This document shows, one piece after another, positions 36,780-46,941 of a stretch of 64,000 nt of DNA. The stretch covers positions 43,435,459-43,499,458 of the forward strand of contig OX235265.1 of assembly GCA_944472135.2 (NCBI GenBank). Reading direction: 5' to 3'. Position numbers and translations under genes: made by a program. This stretch comes from Trichobilharzia regenti (lineage: Eukaryota > Platyhelminthes > Trematoda > Strigeidida > Schistosomatidae). The notes beneath the pieces are model-generated. The model was not told where the DNA came from. It made no database searches and worked only from the letters and a program-made list of their open reading frames with translations. Position 1 is the first letter of the stretch. Every line of letters begins with the position of its first letter.

Positions 36780-37310
36780 AGTTATTATTATTCCCTTTTC
36801 AAGTCTCCGTGGAGGAAAGCAACACTCAGCATGAAAAACAAGATGGGGATTTTCAACAACATTGTGAATTCAGTGCTGCTGTATGTATCAGAGACTTGTC
36901 GCATCATGAAATGCCTTTCGAATAAACTACAGACTTTCATCAACAGCTGTCTTCGCTTCATACCACTGAAGATCAAATGACCAGCCAGAAAAAATCAGCA
37001 ACAGGGAGGTATCTCCGCCAATAAAAAAACCCATCAAGACCTCAGAAAACAAATGTGCAACTAATATGGAGGTGGATTGGCCATACTCTGATTGATTGAT
37101 ATCACACACCAAGTGGAACCCAAGTGGGAAGCGGCAAATCGGTCGTCGGTGCAAGGGTGACATGAGGGATACCAGGTGAAGAGGAGATAAAAGCATTTGG
37201 GGAGACTTGGAGTCAGGTGAAAACGTTAGTGGTGAACCGAACGCAACGGAGACGTGCGGCTGAAGCCCTATGCTCGTTCCTCTGAGAACTAAAGAAAACA
37301 ATGATAATAT
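36780..37310 (+). mobile_element. RTE-like LINE 3' fragment
   Basis: It aligns with the 3' part of the 6925-8276 copy (GGAGGAAAGCAACACTCAGC ... CTTTCATCAACAGCTGTC ... GAGACGTGCGGCTGAAGCCC) and ends in AACTAAAGAAAACAATGATAA. The reading frame is broken. Confidence 0.8.
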
Positions 37311-37369
37311 TTATTCATTTTTAATCCTAAGTAGAATACATGGATTTAGAGGCACAATTAAATTTGATC

Positions 37370-37560
37370 GTTTACTTCTCATCCCTTTTTAGTCAGTTCC
37401 ACAGCGCCTGTAAGCTTCCATCTCTTCCTCACATGATGTGCTTCATGTCAATACCAGACGACCAGGTCGCTTCTCGTTTCCCTTTGGGGTTCCACCGGAT
37501 GGCGTGCCAAGCGATGTAACCCAGTGGTCCGCTCAGAGTATGTACAGTTCATCTTTATCT
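37370..37560 (-). mobile_element. LINE 3' fragment next to a tRNA-like repeat
   Basis: Minus-sense LINE 3' block (GGAACCCCAAAGGGAAACG) lies directly downstream of the plus-strand LINE at 36780-37310. A diverged tRNA-like segment (GTTGGCTCGACACCC, minus) follows to about 37680. Confidence 0.5.
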
Positions 37561-37689
37561 CCATAACCTTACTTAGTTCACTATTCTGTCTTAAGCCTGG
37601 AGAAAGCGCAGAGTCGGGTGTCGAGCCAACGACCTTGCCATGGAAAATCAACCCAGTCTGTGTTAAAACCTCAAGCTACCACAAAATTA

Positions 37690-39920
37690 TAAAAACATAA
37701 TTATGATAATACTGACTATCTACTGCAGTTTTTTTTAAAGACTTTCATAAAAGACGAAAATTCGGATAGTAGTATGTCTCATCTACAAGATCCATATGTA
37801 TCGTATTCAGTATGAACATATTGAGGAATTCTGTAAAAGTAAACTAGGTTATCAGTCTTATGAAAAAAAGTTATTAGGTCTCCTTAGGGATAACATTTAG
37901 GGCTACTGCCTTACATCAATCAAATATATATTAAGGCCAGTTTATACTCTAATATTATAAATCGTAGCCCTTATATTTTAGAGAATATGAAATTCTTTTA
38001 TAGCTTTTCTAACAATGACTCATAAAAAATTAATTTAAAACTTGTTGTAATCATTTACATATAAATTAAATACAACAGTGTTAACATCTGTTAATTTTGT
38101 TGTTTCCACAACTAATTAGCTATTTTTAAAACACATTAACTTTTTCCAAAGCCTGTTATTCTCATGAAAAATTTACTGTTTTGTACAGTTAAATGAGTTT
38201 TAACAGTTTTTAAAATACTCAGGAAGCATAGTTATTTCGTCTTCTCAGTATATCTGACGATATTCAAAATCGACATGTTCAATTAACTTCATCTCTGACT
38301 CTCTGAAGCATCACAGTGAGTATAACAACAAGAAGGATAAAATGACTACCAGAAAAACTGAAAATTATTCAAACTATATTATTGTTATTATTCCTTAGGG
38401 TTTTGGGTGAAGTATAACACTTCAGTAGCACATCTCCACTTCATCTGACTTGAAGATCACCCATAAGCATTTGTTTCCTCCTCACACTATCTCCTCAAGT
38501 TCCCCGTGGATACTCAACTCGTCTGTGGGCTCCCATTCAGGTCCTACTCGAGACAGTGGCTGGTGTGCGGTTTCACTTAGCGATCTTACCACTGTTTGTC
38601 CAATCGATCACCATGTTCTCCAAAAATTTGTAGGTCTATAGGTTTCTGGGCAAATCACTGACAGAATTCCATGCTGTTGACCCTTTCTGTTCCGCCAGCA
38701 TGAAGTAATGTTTGTTACTGATTAAAGGAATCACATAAGAAAGGCTTATGTAGCGGGAAATACCCGTAATAGTTTCATCCAAATGGCAGGAATAGAGTAG
38801 AGAGCAATTTTAGAACTCGATTTTATACTTTTCCACTGTCAGTGTAATAGACACTTTAGGAAAACCTAAGTTTATATTTTATGAGGAAATATTTTTCAGA
38901 CGTGAAAGTATCTAATTTTGACCAGCTTAAACCTGAGTGTCGCTCAAGGCCTATACACAAAGGAAAAACTTGACGCATGAATATTATTAAAGCACTGCGA
39001 AACAGTGTATAATTTCTTTATGGAATATTTTTGTTTGATAGAAACCACTCTGTGATACAGCATTATTTACCGATAACATTTAACTAAGCGCGTCTTTATA
39101 CATAACGGATCAGGTGGCTTGAAGTCTAACTATCTGCTGAACTGCTTTGAATTTTTGTAGCCATTGATGCATAGTCTACCTTATAATTTACGCTTTATTT
39201 TTACAATGGAACACAGCTGATTCTCCTTATTCACCTTCTAACTCCAATTTAAATTGCATATGCGCAATAAAAATCCAGACAATATATGAAATATATGGAA
39301 TCTCAGTTAAGATATATAAAACATCGAGAGAAGCTGCCTTCAGAAAATCCAGAAATATTCAAATAAGGAAGTAAGGCAAACTGACAGAGAATAGAACAAG
39401 ACACTAACTGATAAGGTTGATAACGAGGTTTCATCAACACTTGACAGAGCCAAGTGAGTGGTCAACCTATTAACAGCGCGACTGAACTCTAGTGATATGG
39501 AATTGCTTGAGAAATGATTATACCTCAAGATGACAGTGAATGGACTAAAAACACCAGGTGATGTAATTCCTAGCGTAGTGGTGGCAATTAGTTTAAGTGA
39601 TACGAGAACAGCAGCAAACGTTTGAGCATAATGTGGATTACATTGAAATAGCAAAGGCAGCAAAGCCAAACTTCAGGAAGGCTGCCTTTCACGAGTCTCA
39701 TAAGTGATAGAAACGCAGTCTCTGTAAAGGTTGATAAGGATATCTCAATAGTACTGATGAATAAATTAGAGTATATCGTGAAGTTAGTGTATACAGTAAA
39801 ACACGTTCATACGATAGGTTTGAAAAGCCTGTAGATACAGTGGATACAGACTAAGTTTATGGCGTAAAGCCGTCACTAAGTGGGCTTCACTGGTTTAACT
39901 TAATACCTAGGACTAATAAT
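37690..39920. other. No gene recognised apart from one LINE fragment (38385-38660)
   Basis: AT-rich. A minus ORF at 39340-39669 (109 codons, serine/leucine rich) has no recognisable family and lacks splice or start context. The stretches 32798-33279, 34256-34869, 35288-35839, 41081-41551, 41830-42619 and 42801-43599 are similar spacers. Confidence 0.4.
38385..38660 (-). mobile_element. RTE-like LINE 3' fragment
   Basis: Tail complement ATTGTTATTATTCC, followed by the GAAGTGTTATACTTCACCC and CTCGAGTAGGACCTGAATGG blocks in minus orientation. No frame survives. Confidence 0.6.
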
Positions 39921-39924
39921 ACAA

Positions 39925-40100
39925 ATACGAGCTTGCCTTGTAACCGGAAGGTCCTGAGTTCGAGCCCAGGTAAGGGAGTACTGCTGAAGAATCCTAAAAT
40001 AGTCTGAGGAAAACAGCTGTTCAGTACTCCTAGCTGGTTTTCTGATGGTTCTCCCCCAACCAACCGATCAAACTGGATCCCTACAAAAGTGATACTTTAA
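39925..40100 (+). mobile_element. SINE family 1a fragment with canonical hammerhead core
   Basis: Starts in the tRNA-like promoter (CTTGCCTTGTAACCGGAAGG, B box AGTTCGAGCCC), then the hammerhead and the 3' tail ending in ATCCCTACAAAA. Confidence 0.72.
39978..40027 (+). ncRNA. Hammerhead motif with canonical CTGAAGA core (SINE 1a)
   Basis: GTACTG (39978-39983), CTGAAGA (39984-39990, all conserved CUGANGA bases present), a decayed stem II (ATCC...), GAAAA, CAGCTGTT, CAGTAC (40022-40027). The core and stem I are intact. Stem II pairing is weakened. Confidence 0.6.
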
Positions 40101-40289
40101 AATATATGTTACTGTTGAACCACTTAAACCAAATTTTCCTATGAGATCAGTAATGGATCCAAATGACTTCCCTTACTTATAAGTTGTCTAAGCATTTAAT
40201 ACTAATGATGTGTTACGTAGGAAGCCGTCTAATGCACAATGACCAATTTATATGGAATAAAAAAGAAGTTAAATAGCATTATAACAAAA

Positions 40290-41080
40290 TGATTACTTTT
40301 GATATAAGTCTTTATACTAATAAGCCAAACAAAAATGCTCTAAAGGCAACCAGAATGAATGAACTGCCGATCCGGAACTCACCAATAGGACAAAGCTACA
40401 CATAGAAGAAATTATTCCGGGGATCCAATAATGTCTGACGTCCACTATTCTCAGATTCCATGATTAAATATATGGACATACAGAATGGAAAGCAACGGAA
40501 CCAGCAAAATCCCTAATGGTGGTATATGTCTTTATTGATAGCTGGGAATATACAGGTTGGAAAAAATGTTCTTCTAACTCTATGGTGTGGGGAAGACGTG
40601 CAGATGATACTTTTCTGGTGTTAAAAACAGAACATTTGTGCAGTTTCCCCATATATATAAATTCACTAGTGCAGGGAATAAAATTTACATTTGAGCTACA
40701 AAACAAACAAGGAGAATTAGCTGTGTTAGATTATAAATTAAAACGAATAGAAGATAACCTACACACTAGTGGCCATGAAAATCTAATGTCCTTTAGTAGG
40801 TACATGAAATTTGAGTCATCTTATTCTTCATTTCAAAGACAAGTCTGTCTAAGCGTTTGAAAAACTGAGGAAAAATGTCAGACGACCTAGATAGCTAATT
40901 CAAACAGATAGAAGAACCGCTGGTGCTAAATAACCACCCCATAAAATCCATTATGAAGTTCGCAAAAGGTCAGAATAAGAGAAAAGCTATACTATCACAC
41001 ACTTGCGTTCGAGAAAAAAATGTTCACATCACATTTTCACTCAATGAAGTGAGTGACCTGAAATGAAACAAGTCATAATT
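40290..41080 (+). pseudogene. Penelope-like element family 2 reverse transcriptase fragment
   Basis: The plus strand encodes decayed RT motifs: FDISLYTN near 40300, a broken thumb/palm segment, then ADDTFLVLKTEH (catalytic box RADD at 40597-40608 instead of YADD), INSLVQGIKFTFE and LAVLDYKLKRIEDNLHTS. Stops and frameshifts occur on both sides. It is assigned to the same clade as the GIY-YIG family 2 remnants by inference. Confidence 0.65.
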
Positions 41081-41576
41081 TAAGAAAATGCATAGTTTGA
41101 TTCAATGGGTGTATAAATGACTATGTTGGGCTAAATGGACAGAGATGAGCGTATGAAAAACAAATAGTAAGGCGTTTAACTATAATTTGTTCAAACAAAA
41201 TATAAACTCAATTAAAAGCATTTATTCTTATTGCCTTATTTTTCCTTTGGGATTTCGAAGACGAAATGATGTTGTATTATATATTCGTAATAAAAAGTAG
41301 GCTTTTTCTAGGCTAAATAATATTCATTATACTGTCCTATTTGTTACCAACGCAGGTGACCACAATGAAGAATAATAAGTTTCCAAAGAAACCGCTTTGT
41401 CTTTCCTTTAGTATTGTCGCTCTACAAAGGTGATTGAATATACAGCTCACATCTCCTATAATTGTTTTATCGAAACTTAGCTGACATCAGACCTGAAAAA
41501 AATGTATACGTATAATCATGCCTCCCTCACAAAGTGAATGTTTCCTATGTATATATATATATATAGAGAGAGAGAG

Positions 41577-41825
41577 AGAACCATCAAAAACCAGGGAGTA
41601 CTGGACAGCTGTTTCATCCAACTTTGAGAGACGTCGGGAGTAGTCACACACTAGGTCTCAGTGGATAAATGGTATACGCGCTTGCCTTGTAAGCGGAAGA
41701 TCCTGGGTTTTAGACCCACTGGATGTGAACTATCAAATATGCCCATACCAGGATGCAATAGCGACCAGCACTTCCTGGTTTACAAGGGTTGTCCAGCTAA
41801 TAACAATCTGTGGTCAAAGTCGAAA
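41577..41825. mobile_element. SINE family 1b inverted dimer after a TA/GA microsatellite
   Basis: Left minus arm 41577-41650 (GAACCATCAAAAACCAGGG, hammerhead side) and right plus copy 41653-41825 with promoter (CTTGCCTTGTAAGCGG) and tail (AACAATCTGTGGTCAAAG). It is preceded by (TA)n(GA)n at 41552-41580. Confidence 0.7.
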
Positions 41826-41914
41826 AATAAATCTAATCCATATAAAACAATTGATATAAGAATAAAACTTGTGCACTGTAGTAGAGTGTAACTCTATTAT
41901 GGGTGAGAATTATT

Positions 41915-42000
41915 TTGATAAAGGTCTCACAGTGTTATACAGTAATATTTAGTGATGACGTTTTGTGCACAATTTATTTCTCATAATTATATCAAACCAC
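41915..42000 (-). repeat. Second copy of the 13985-14140 repeat
   Basis: Same order of blocks as the first copy. The pairing segments are more decayed. Confidence 0.35.
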
Positions 42001-42619
42001 TACTCACACAACATTCTAACATCGTTTATATAATTCCATTATTTTCCATCGCTTGATTTGATTGGTAATAGCATTTTCCATATTTCCGGTATGAGCGATG
42101 AGTAATTCTTATTGCACGTGTTAGGTGTAGACTCGATGATCCAGGATTCAGTATTCAACCTCTCTCTCTCCATTTACCTATATAACGTTTTAGGATTTAA
42201 ACCCTCTCCCACCCTAGTGTGTGGTTGTGTGTTAATCCATGCAGTGAAATTGCTGAGCTTTTTTATAAATTACTTATCTTCTCAGGGTCAGCCGTTTTTA
42301 CCTTAGTTAAGACCTTATGTTCCGACAATCTGACTACCCTTATCTACTAGTTTGACCTATGCAGTTAACTTGATTCACAGTCATTGCATGGTATTTTGTA
42401 AATTATATTATTTGTCAAATTGCGTCAACTGACAGGTTCCTTTAACCTGCAGAGTTTGTCTCTGGATGAGTTTGTAGGTTTGAATGCCACCCTAATTCCT
42501 GCTTTATTGAAAATCCTACACAGGGCCTTAGGTATCTACTCCTTACCCTTTTTTGTGACTTTATTATAATACTCACGCATAAATGCACCCAAGTTCTGAC
42601 TAAGAAGCTTCACTTTGCC

Positions 42620-42800
42620 AGGTAAGTTAGTTGACCACTCAGTCACTCCATCTGGAATCCAACGACCTTTAAATTCTAACTTTTTTCAATTTGTGATATA
42701 TCGTGACCACAATCTAAGGTCATAGATGAGTATTCGACTTCGTACCCGATTATGCAAACTCAGCTTCTCACTAGAACTTTATTCTGTAGTCAGTCACTAG
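42620..42800 (-). mobile_element. Degraded SINE family 1 fragment
   Basis: Body blocks AAATTCTAACTTTTTTCAATTTG and TCTCACTAGAACTTTATTC in minus orientation match the 1b body. No promoter or ribozyme is left. Confidence 0.4.
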
Positions 42801-43599
42801 TAGCCACTGCAAAACCATTATTTTTTAAAAATAAAATTGGTACCAATGAATTCTCACACTAAGCATTATCCTGATGATCAATGTACTACTACCTATTTTG
42901 TTAAGTTTTTAGAGAGTAATCAGTTGAACTTTTATTCTCCACTTAGAGTCGGTCCACATAGAACCTTAGAGGTTTCATTTGAGCACAATGTTTTAGTGCT
43001 ATAATAGCCAGCATAATGGCCGTGGAAGTAGTATCATATCGTAGTTTTTTTTATAAATAGCAAAAGCTGTAATTGACATTTACTCGAGAGGTATTCATAA
43101 TGTAATAATGAGTTATGAATAGCTTGTCTTATTTCCTAAGATGGAAATACCGAAATCACAAATCCCCTCTATATGACATCCATTATTATTAGTGACTAGC
43201 AGATTAAGTTCACATCGAATGCATAAAACATTCTACGCCGCACACAACTTCGAAGCTAGCCGATATCTTTTCTAGTCGCTAAGCGTAACAGAAAAAGAAT
43301 CCTTACGGTAAACTTAGTTTAAAGCATCAATGACATCTGTTCATGCAAAAGTCTCACTTGCATGCCTTAAATAGAAGTACTGTAGTCATTATTTCAGCAA
43401 ACTACTAAAATTATGATATTTTAAGCTTACAGAAGAGTAAGATTATCAACTCTAAATTCCTCTGACCACCAGTGATGGCACTGAAAACCGAGATGTGATC
43501 ATAACTTTTCTGGTAGATTAAAGTGCCGAAAGTGGATTCCTTGTCTAAATGTAGGTTTACGTAGCGTGTGATATATATATATACATACTAATATACTAG

Positions 43600-44720
43600 T
43601 GAATTTTGAATTGAGGAAATATCCCCACTAAAACATATGAAAGATCAAAAGAGTGACCCAGCAAAATGGCTCTTTTCAACGAATTTTTCATCAGCCTATA
43701 TATCTGTATACCTATTTTTATAAATACAGATTTTTTTTAAAGAAATCTATGAATTGCAACTGAAAAATAAACATGTACTCTTTAAAACTGTTCATGAAAT
43801 GCATAAATCCTGAATAGTTTTAGAAATAACACTATTAGTAGGCATTGAAAACATTACGCCAATAGGTAATAATTATCACAGGACAAAATTACAGCAGAAT
43901 AAAATCCCACTGGGTGTGAGGATGTAGTTCTCGCCAATGATAGTGGTCGGTAGTCGCGTTAAAAGTCACAAACTGGTCGAAGTTAAAATTCATGGGTGAT
44001 TAGATCGGATCTTAATGGCTAATTGGTATACGAGCTTCATTTGCAACTGGAAGATTCTTAGTTCGAAACTCAGTGGGTGCCTACTGCCTATGAGTCTTGA
44101 AACTAGAATGAAACAGAAACCCAGTGGTGGTTTTCAATGGTTCTCTAAATGATATGAATCCGTAGTCTAACCCGAAAAAAAAACAGATTAGCTACGCGCT
44201 AATTCTCGATGACAGGTATGACATTACCGGAAATATTTTAAAGTTAAATTATTAATAATACCAACTGAAATAATAAAAGAAGGATATAAAGTTAAATAAG
44301 CAAAACGAAAACCGTTAGGTCTAAGATAAGAATGTTGATTGAAATTGTTTAGCCTATGTGGATCAAGATCATGAAATGAGTGGACGAACAGACTTTATTT
44401 ATAGAAAAGTTTGAATTTTCTGTTTCGATGGCCAAAGCTTCAGAAATACAGATAAGTTGAATATGTAGTGATTTTGATAGACTGTTATTAACCTTAAAGG
44501 AAGAAGCTGCGAAAATAAAACGACCAGTATTCACCAAATGTTCAACTATTGAGCTTTTTATTGTGTAATTTTCACCTTTTCGTTACCACCGAACCTCTTG
44601 AACAAAACCCTCGTGCAATAACTGACGTACCTTGATTCACGCGAACAGGTGCATTGATAATCACACTGATGTAGTCAACTGCAAGATTTATCTTTCAGGT
44701 TACTAAGCAATAATGGCGGA
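43600..44720 (-). mobile_element. Penelope-like element family 2 remnant
   Basis: Minus translation near 44400-44560 gives an ISEALAIETEN block matching the C-terminus of the other family 2 copies, preceded by a decayed CTC....YV block near 44640. A pLTR-like segment (TCTTTTCAACGAAT..CATCAG) lies at 43640-43740. The frame has several stops. Confidence 0.55.
43901..44189 (+). mobile_element. SINE family 1b, plus strand
   Basis: Body, promoter-like TTAATGGCTAATTGG, B box AGTTCGAAACTC, hammerhead remnant (CTACTG, CCTATGA, GTCTTGAAACTAGAAT, GAAAC) and the 1b tail GATATGAATCCGTAG ending in an A run. Confidence 0.68.
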
Positions 44721-44879
44721 CTAAAAAACTCAATTTTCTACAATGCTTCAGGTAATATCCTTTCTAGGGACTCTGAGATCCTTCTCTCGAGGATTTCAGC
44801 AGCTAAGTGGACTTTGAATTCAAGGTTGATATGCAGCTTTATCTTGGCTTCAGACGTTACATTTTAGAGTCAGACATTA

Positions 44880-44936
44880 TGGGTGCCGCCGTCCCCGGCA
44901 AATTGGCCAAATTTCAAAAAAGAAAAAAAAAAAAGT
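44880..44936. repeat. Second copy of the GGCAAATTGGCCAAAT / poly-A unit
   Basis: GCCGCCGTCCCC, GGCAAATTGGCCAAATTTC, then an A run to 44934. It lies 180 bp upstream of coding exon 1 of the receptor-like gene. Confidence 0.6.
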
Positions 44937-45070
44937 AAAGCTACCACCTTATCGACTGCATTAATCATAACTTTTAAAGCACACAATTATTTCATTCAGT
45001 CTGCCGTTATATGTACTGCTTATTATGACATTTAATATCTATAAACATTTTATTTTTACAGATTCGCAAC

Positions 45071-45106
45071 ATGAACCCAATACTGTCTCAGCAGAATGTT
45101 CCTTAA
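45071..45106 (+). promoter_or_regulatory. Upstream ORF in the 5' UTR of the GDNF-receptor-like gene
   Basis: An ATG at 45071 opens an 11-codon reading frame that ends with TAA at 45106, ten bases before the main ATG. The uORF is in the same frame as the main start, so its stop is also the upstream in-frame stop. It could lower translation of the receptor. That role is inferred from position only. Confidence 0.4.
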
Positions 45107-45115
45107 AGTCTAGGC

Positions 45116-45485
45116 ATGAATTTGCCTTGGTATGAAGAAATAATGTGCAGCATGTTAAATTCTTATCTCTGCTTTATCAGTTTAATTAATCTACCATATT
45201 GCTTAGCTCAAACTGATTGGGATATACGAGCAAATATCATCATTCCATCACAACCATCAGAAGGACAGGAAGTTGTCTCAAAACACCACAGTTCAGAAAA
45301 TGAGTTGAAAGCATGGAGAAAAGATAAAATCGAGATAAAGGACTCAAGATCCAGTCGTGAAACAACTGAAAAACAAGATGCGAGTACAGATTGCCTAGAG
45401 GCGATAAATAATTGTGAATCGCTTAGTGGAATATGTAAAGTCGATGTGGAAATATTTAAGACATTCTGCGGAGACTGGACTGATG
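45116..45485 (+). CDS. Exon 1 coding part: signal peptide and first half of GDNF/GAS1 domain 1
   Basis: The ATG at 45116 is followed by a hydrophobic stretch (LCFISLINLPYCLA) and an acidic/basic linker, then C93, C100, C107 and C118. An in-frame TAA at 45104-45106 lies 9 bases upstream, so translation must start in this exon. In-frame ATGs at 45143 and 45152 would give a more typical short signal peptide. The donor is G|GTAAG at 45486 (phase 1). A good acceptor (TTATTTTTACAG, ending at 45061) precedes the exon, so a 5' non-coding exon probably lies farther upstream. Confidence 0.8.
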
Positions 45486-46895
45486 GTAAGTTAAGTCAAC
45501 CAAATACTGTTACTCTGTATTTCTTTCTCAATTCAACCTGAAATCACGCTGAAGACTGAAGCTACTTTGAAATTAAGAAACTGTAAAGATACAAGAAAAT
45601 GGCATAGGCCAAGTAGTGCACGTATCACGTTTTATGAGAAACCTACCACTTCTAGTTAGTACAACTCTTAGATGATTCCTGTCATGCTTCAAAACGCAGT
45701 TTATTATTCAAATGTTGGTTTGTATGGATTTGACCCGTCACAGGATTTCATCATGAGCTGATATTAGTTAGTGAACTATTGGAAAACCTGGAAGTCCTGG
45801 ACAGCTGTTTCGACCTAGTTTGGGGCCACTGGGACCCGGTCCAATGCCTCATGAGTTCTAACTTCTGCCAATTCACGATGTATCTGAAGATACTGCTGAA
45901 TAGTCCCAAACGAGGATGAAATAGCTGCTCAGTACTCCTAGGTTTTCCAATGGTTCTCTAACCAATGTCAGCTCATGATGAATTCCTGTAAACAGTTTAT
46001 TATTCTTATTATTGAGTAGACGGTAACATCCTTTTGAAAATCACAACAAGTGATCCGGCGAAGAGACTCTTTTCAACGACTTCATTATCAAGCTGTACAA
46101 TTGTGTATAAATGGTTTTTGTTATAAGAAATAATATCCAGTGAGGGAGTTCAATCATCGGTGTGAATGCGTAAAATAATAATAGTATGAAATCCAATTAG
46201 AATTTTTGTGATTATAATCATATTTAAATGTCAAGTGGCTAAAAAATTAATGTCATATAAAGAATACTTCACGAGACTTATAGAACTTGGAAAGGGTGTT
46301 CTATTATAGGGTTAGTCGGCAAATCGGAAAAATAAAAATATTGCGTAACATTGTGTGAAATTTGATAACATAAAATTTAACGTTGAAAAACAGAATAGAT
46401 TTAGAATGACAAGCGGAACAAGTGAAATAATACCGGGGACAGTACAAAGTGAGAACAGTAATAACAACAACTGAGGTAATAAAGGAAGAGTAAACAAAAT
46501 GAATAGACAAAACGAAAATTGCGTAGAGCCAAAATATGATTGGGGTTTACCATACTTTAGCATGGAGGGATTAAGACCATGAAAGTTGGAGGGGTTGAAC
46601 AAACGTTTTCTGTACACACAGATCTGGCTTTTCCGTTTCGATAGCCATAGCTTCAGCAATACAGACGAGTCGATCACATAGTGATTTGGGGAAATTACTT
46701 TTCATCTTGTAGATGACTTTAGAGGCGGAGGCTGTGGAGATAGGATGATCATTATGGACCAGATGTCCAATTGTTGCGCTTTTTTTTGCTCCCCTTTCAC
46801 ATCTTCGTAGCCATCCAGGAGGGTGTTACTGCAGCCTCTTGGTCAAAACTAGAGTTAAATGACCGATATAACTCACCGGATATAATCTCTTAAAA

Positions 46896-46941
<46 letters not shown>

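Noticed and set aside
39340..39669. 109-codon minus ORF, serine and leucine rich
   Set aside because: Unrecognised, no supporting splice sites, and length is not unusual for spurious ORFs in this window.
43640..43740. CTGATGA...TTGAAAAG in the family 2 PLE pLTR as a hammerhead
   Set aside because: The implied stem II is only two A-U pairs, and the other copies at 46050 and 46950 lose the CTGATGA core.
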